Positions 61,363 to 64,000 of a DNA stretch of 64,000 bases are shown piece by piece. The stretch is from Palsa-1392 sp963819975. Lineage in GTDB: Bacteria > Verrucomicrobiota > Verrucomicrobiia > Chthoniobacterales > UBA10450. Under the pieces are notes generated by a model. It worked only from the letters and a program-made list of their open reading frames with translations. It was not told where the DNA came from and did not search any database. The DNA lies in assembly GCA_963819975.1 (NCBI GenBank), contig CAWFYE010000004.1:372001-436000 (forward strand). The letters run 5' to 3'. The position numbers were made by a program, and so were the translations under genes. How positions within the stretch are numbered: the first letter of the stretch is position 1; each line of letters opens with the position of its first letter.

Positions 61363-62565
61363 TTAGGAAGCTCTGGAGATGAGGGACTGCAACCGGGCTA
61401 GTTTCGGACCGGCGAGCGGCACGCTCAGCATCGTACTGGCCACCGCCATGAGGAGAGTCGCAGTGAAAGTCTCACTCGTGATGATGCGCTTATCCAACAT
61501 GATATTGACGAAAATGATCATGATTAGAGCCTTTGTCTGCAGGAGCCAGCCGATGATCGAGGCCTCGCCCTTCTCCCACTTCAGGATTTTCCCGGCAATT
61601 TGAACACCGGCCAGTTTGCCACCGACCGAGGCGACGAGAAGCAGGGCGGCCGCCCCAAAAACAACGAACCCGCCCACCTGCCAGGTGGTGCGCAGTCCTG
61701 TGGAAAGGAAAAACACCGGCATGATGGCGAGCAACACATGACCGCGGAAAAGATCCATCTGCTTTTGATCGAACATGGCGGCATCGAGCACGGCGCCAGA
61801 GAGAAACGCGCCGACCATGAAATGCAGGCCCGACCAGTCCGCAGCAAAACCTGAGGCCGCCAGCCATATGAGCCCGGCGTACCAACGGTCTCGCTCGGGA
61901 ATCCGCCACATTAATTTTCGGACGAGAAAAGACGCGAGCGCGAAGACGAAGAGAAACCCGAGCTGGCGCCCGACCCGATTCCAATCGAGCAAGATGAGCG
62001 CGAGCACGCCCCAGATCGCAATATCGTCGAGACTGGCGTAACGCAGGATGCGTTGCCCGATTGGCTCGCGCAGGATGTGAAGCTTCTCCATGAACAGAAC
62101 AAGGATCGGCAGGGCGGTAACCGCGCAGGCCATCCCGATGCCGACGATTACCTGCCAGGTGTGTCCTTTCGGACCCATCCAGTCGTTGCTCATCGAGATC
62201 ATGATGAAAGCTGCCCCGCAGCCGAAAAGCAGCGGCACGCCGAGGGCGAGTCCGGCCGTGATCCCGGTCTCGCGCCGATAGCGCCAGGCCCTTTGGAGAT
62301 CGAGCTCGATTCCAGCCACCCAGACGAAGAGCATGACCGCCCACTGAGCGATGCCGTTCAGGTATGCGATGACCTGCGGGCTAAAAACGAAGTTGTAATA
62401 TTCCGGAAAAGCCGCACCCAGGACACCGGGCCCGAGCAGGATGCCGCCGATGATCTGGACGACGACGAGCGGCGCGTAGTATTCCGTCCGGAACAGCCGC
62501 CATGCCAGATAGGGCACGGTGAAAATGATGACCATCGCGATGAGGAAAATTTCCGACGTGCTCAT
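61363..62565 (-). CDS. Kef-type cation/H+ antiporter (CPA2)
   Basis: From ATG 62565 (STSEIFLIAMVIIFTVPYLA) the protein is 400 residues with about twelve helices, the CPA2 segments APLVVVQIIGGILLGPGVLG and VMLFVWVAGIELD, and no C-terminal TrkA-N domain. It should exchange K+ or Na+ for protons. The stop TAA lies inside the octamer at 61360-61367, 5 bases after the stop of the convergent DEAD-box gene. Confidence 0.85.
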   Translation of the reverse strand: MSTSEIFLIAMVIIFTVPYLAWRLFRTEYYAPLVVVQIIGGILLGPGVLGAAFPEYYNFVFSPQVIAYLNGIAQWAVMLFVWVAGIELDLQRAWRYRRETGITAGLALGVPLLFGCGAAFIMISMSNDWMGPKGHTWQVIVGIGMACAVTALPILVLFMEKLHILREPIGQRILRYASLDDIAIWGVLALILLDWNRVGRQLGFLFVFALASFLVRKLMWRIPERDRWYAGLIWLAASGFAADWSGLHFMVGAFLSGAVLDAAMFDQKQMDLFRGHVLLAIMPVFFLSTGLRTTWQVGGFVVFGAAALLLVASVGGKLAGVQIAGKILKWEKGEASIIGWLLQTKALIMIIFVNIMLDKRIITSETFTATLLMAVASTMLSVPLAGPKLARLQSLISRAS

Positions 62566-62891
62566 GCGTCTTAGTTCGATTGCCGAAGAGAATTGGGGGC
62601 CACTTGGTTCAGGTTGCGGCGACACCTCTGGCAATTTTGCTCCCCGGTCAAATCCAAAGACGCCAAACCGCTGACCGTGACCTCGCCCGCAGGCGATGCG
62701 TCGCACGCCTCGGCGCAAGATCCAAGTCCGCCACGGGCGTTGATCGGTTCGCCAGAGGATAGCGCGACATGGTTAGACGAACGTCCAAGCCCTTGCCTTG
62801 ATCGCGACTTCTGCTCCACGATAAACTTTTGTTTTCTTCCCTGAACAAAAAATCGTCTGGGAAAATCGCGCACCGATGGAATCGTCTGCGG
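62566..62891. other. Divergent intergenic region, no gene seen
   Basis: These 326 bases lie between the divergent starts of the Kef-type antiporter and the methyltransferase. Short frames exist on both strands, including one with a CxxC (NCQRCRRNL), but none has a start signal or a known family. AT-richer sequence at about 62818-62850 (ATAAACTTTTGTTTTCTTCC) may hold the methyltransferase promoter. Confidence 0.5.
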
Positions 62892-63710
62892 ATGGCGGCG
62901 GAACGCGACTACGTGCTGGGAACGCACGATGAGGAACTGGCCCGGCTTGGATTGCAACATCGAGTCTGGCGGTCGATCGCGCTCGATTGCTGGCAGAAAG
63001 CCGGAATCACGCTCGGGAGTCGCGTGCTCGACCTCGGAGCTGGGCCTGGTTACGCCGCCGCCGATCTGGCTGAAATTGTGGGGCCGGCAGGGAAAGTAGT
63101 CGCGTTGGAACGATCGAGTAATTTTATTCGCGCGCTGAGAGAAAGATGCCGTGTCCATTCGCTCGGCAACGTGCAGGTCCACGAGCTGGACTTGATGACC
63201 GATGAACTGCCGGAGGATTCCTATGATTTTTCCTGGTGCCGCTGGGTTGCGTCCTTTGTGACTGATCCGGCCCTGCTCGTGCAAAAGCTCGGAAGAGTCA
63301 TGCGCCCGGGAGGCAAAGCCATCTTCCATGAATACGCACACTACCTGACATGGCGTTTTATTCCCCGGTTGCCGAGTCAGGAGCGCTTCGCGGAGGAGGT
63401 CAAGGCCAGCTGGGCGGCAGCCGGCGGGAAAGCCGACATCGGACTTGATCTACCGACTTATCTCGCCCGGAACGGCTTTGCCGTCAGGTCCACTGTGCCC
63501 CGGATCTACTGTATTGGACCGCGTGACCATATGTGGCAGTGGCCGGCTTCCTTTGTTGGGATAGGACTGGCGCGTTTGCAAGAATTGGGGCGCATCGACG
63601 CCGATTTTGTGACCCGGGTGAAAGAAGAACTGGCGAAGGCTGCCGCGAATCCAGACTCGCGCTTGATTACCCCGCTCGTCCTCGAAATCGTGGCCGAAAA
63701 GATCACCTGA
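62892..63710 (+). CDS. Class I SAM-dependent methyltransferase
   Basis: From ATG 62892 (AAERDYVLGTHDEELARLGL) the protein is 272 residues. The SAM-binding motif VLDLGAGPGYAAADL, acidic motif II (VVALERSSNFIRALRER) and FHEYAHYLTWRFIPRL follow the UbiE/COQ5 type. The substrate is unknown. The last base of its stop overlaps the start of the next gene (TGATG). Confidence 0.82.
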   Translation: MAAERDYVLGTHDEELARLGLQHRVWRSIALDCWQKAGITLGSRVLDLGAGPGYAAADLAEIVGPAGKVVALERSSNFIRALRERCRVHSLGNVQVHELDLMTDELPEDSYDFSWCRWVASFVTDPALLVQKLGRVMRPGGKAIFHEYAHYLTWRFIPRLPSQERFAEEVKASWAAAGGKADIGLDLPTYLARNGFAVRSTVPRIYCIGPRDHMWQWPASFVGIGLARLQELGRIDADFVTRVKEELAKAAANPDSRLITPLVLEIVAEKIT

Positions 63711-64000
63711 TGCCCTGGACCGTTTCTCATCCCGCTCTTGTTCTGCCGCTCCGCCGCTTCTCGCCGCAGCCGCTCGATTTCGCCGCCCTTGTCATGGGCA
63801 GCATGACGCCAGACCTGGGTTATTACATCAATAACTTCACTCTCTCCACGTTTGCCCACACCCTGCCGGGAGTCTTCATCGCCTGTCTGCCCACCGGGAT
63901 TGCTTTCATGGTCATGTTTTATCTCTTCTGCAAGCCGCTCTGTTACACGCTTCCCTCCCCCCATCGCCAGGCCCTGCTGCCTCTTTGTCCGTCCTTTCCG
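63710..64000 (+). CDS. DUF4184-family membrane protein (partial)
   Basis: The start ATG 63710 overlaps the methyltransferase stop. The visible 97 residues begin PWTVSHPALVLPLRRFSPQP and continue with VMGSMTPDLGYY, the DUF4184 hallmark (the HPA and SMxPDxxY motifs), followed by hydrophobic helices. The gene runs off the right edge. The family resembles membrane-bound hydrolases but has no proven role. Confidence 0.8.
   Translation, partial: MPWTVSHPALVLPLRRFSPQPLDFAALVMGSMTPDLGYYINNFTLSTFAHTLPGVFIACLPTGIAFMVMFYLFCKPLCYTLPSPHRQALLPLCPSFP

Larger units (their letters stand above)
154..61367. repeat. Dispersed octamer CCTAACGA/TCGTTAGG, 38 copies located
   Basis: CCTAACGA on the plus strand begins at 154, 911, 5604, 7338, 18869, 21772, 23736, 26338, 27470, 29592, 33406, 33980, 37345, 40273, 43547, 45173, 45733, 45931, 48450, 50365, 52590, 55010 and 56135. 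TCGTTAGG begins at 6490, 7917, 11090, 11669, 13738, 15841, 38119, 38248, 42922, 44192, 50582, 54537, 56034, 58513 and 61360. About two would be expected by chance. Near-matches with one changed end base (for example 4443, 7564, 8433, 9634, 34388, 35139, 51686) are also common. Copies lie mostly inside genes, in all frames and both orientations. A few may have been missed. Confidence 0.9.

Noticed and set aside
62571..63341. 256-codon minus-strand frame over the methyltransferase and the intergenic gap
   Set aside because: Most of it is antisense to the methyltransferase; the remaining end has only one CxxC and no start.
1..64000. CRISPR array, rRNA, prophage or insertion sequence
   Set aside because: No regularly spaced direct repeats, no rRNA sequence, no integrase or transposase, and no terminal inverted repeats with target duplications were seen.

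Overview
The window is a GC-rich (about 60%) bacterial chromosome segment with dense, mostly housekeeping genes and very short intergenic gaps. No phage, insertion sequence, CRISPR array or rRNA was seen. The gene set suggests a soil or freshwater member of the Verrucomicrobiota, close to Chthoniobacterales: a sigma-70 factor with a basic AT-hook-like N-terminal extension, PATR-type secreted proteins, DUF3667 membrane proteins, TolB-like/TPR proteins, GH113, and REP-like intergenic inverted repeats. This placement is inferred from gene content only; no marker tree could be run.

Layout. 0-4.5 kb: a membrane-protein tail, an M24 peptidase, then a compact run of a YugP-type metalloprotease, an ECF sigma factor, a membrane protein in the anti-sigma position and an HtrA-like protein lacking all three catalytic residues. 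4.6-10.7 kb: FadL-type porin, ligA, small envelope proteins and lpdA. 10.8-17 kb: three tandem, translationally coupled TolB-like/TPR paralogues. 17.1-20.8 kb: an SAM-cycle module, with an ArsR-methyltransferase (SahR-like) regulator divergent from metK-ahcY. 21-25 kb: Ca2+/H+ and Na+/H+ antiporters and rplS-rnhB-yraN. 25-31 kb: secreted or surface proteins (Kelch, beta-propeller-like, PATR, peptidase-S74-terminated). 31-38.7 kb: tRNA-Arg(CCG), an orphan MalG permease, NfeD, dnaG-rpoD and ribD. 39-46 kb: two Hsp20 genes, an animal-type haem peroxidase, recA and alaS. 46-55 kb: two DUF3667 proteins flanking a yebC operon and tspO, an amino-acid permease next to gene debris, a GT26 glycosyltransferase and GH113. 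55-64 kb: mutL, cytochrome c, an MtnA-like isomerase with a class II aldolase (a likely 5-deoxyribose/MTA salvage pair), a DEAD-box helicase, a Kef-type antiporter, a methyltransferase and the start of a DUF4184 gene.

The most striking feature is not a gene. The octamer CCTAACGA (reverse complement TCGTTAGG) occurs at 38 positions that I located by eye, against about two expected by chance. It is spread over the whole window, mostly inside genes, in both orientations and in all reading frames. It forces rare CTA and TTA leucine codons and supplies the stop codons of several genes, including both stops of the convergent rpoD/37346 pair. Its density (about one per 1.7 kb) and distribution resemble DNA-uptake sequences or Chi-like sites. 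I know of no such motif described for this group, and it is the best candidate for an undescribed system here.

Genes that may work together: metK, ahcY and the SahR-like regulator (SAM/SAH balance) with the MtnA-like/aldolase pair (disposal of SAM by-products); ligA, mutL, recA, dnaG and rpoD (core replication, repair and transcription); yugP, sigma factor, anti-sigma candidate and pseudo-HtrA (envelope signalling).
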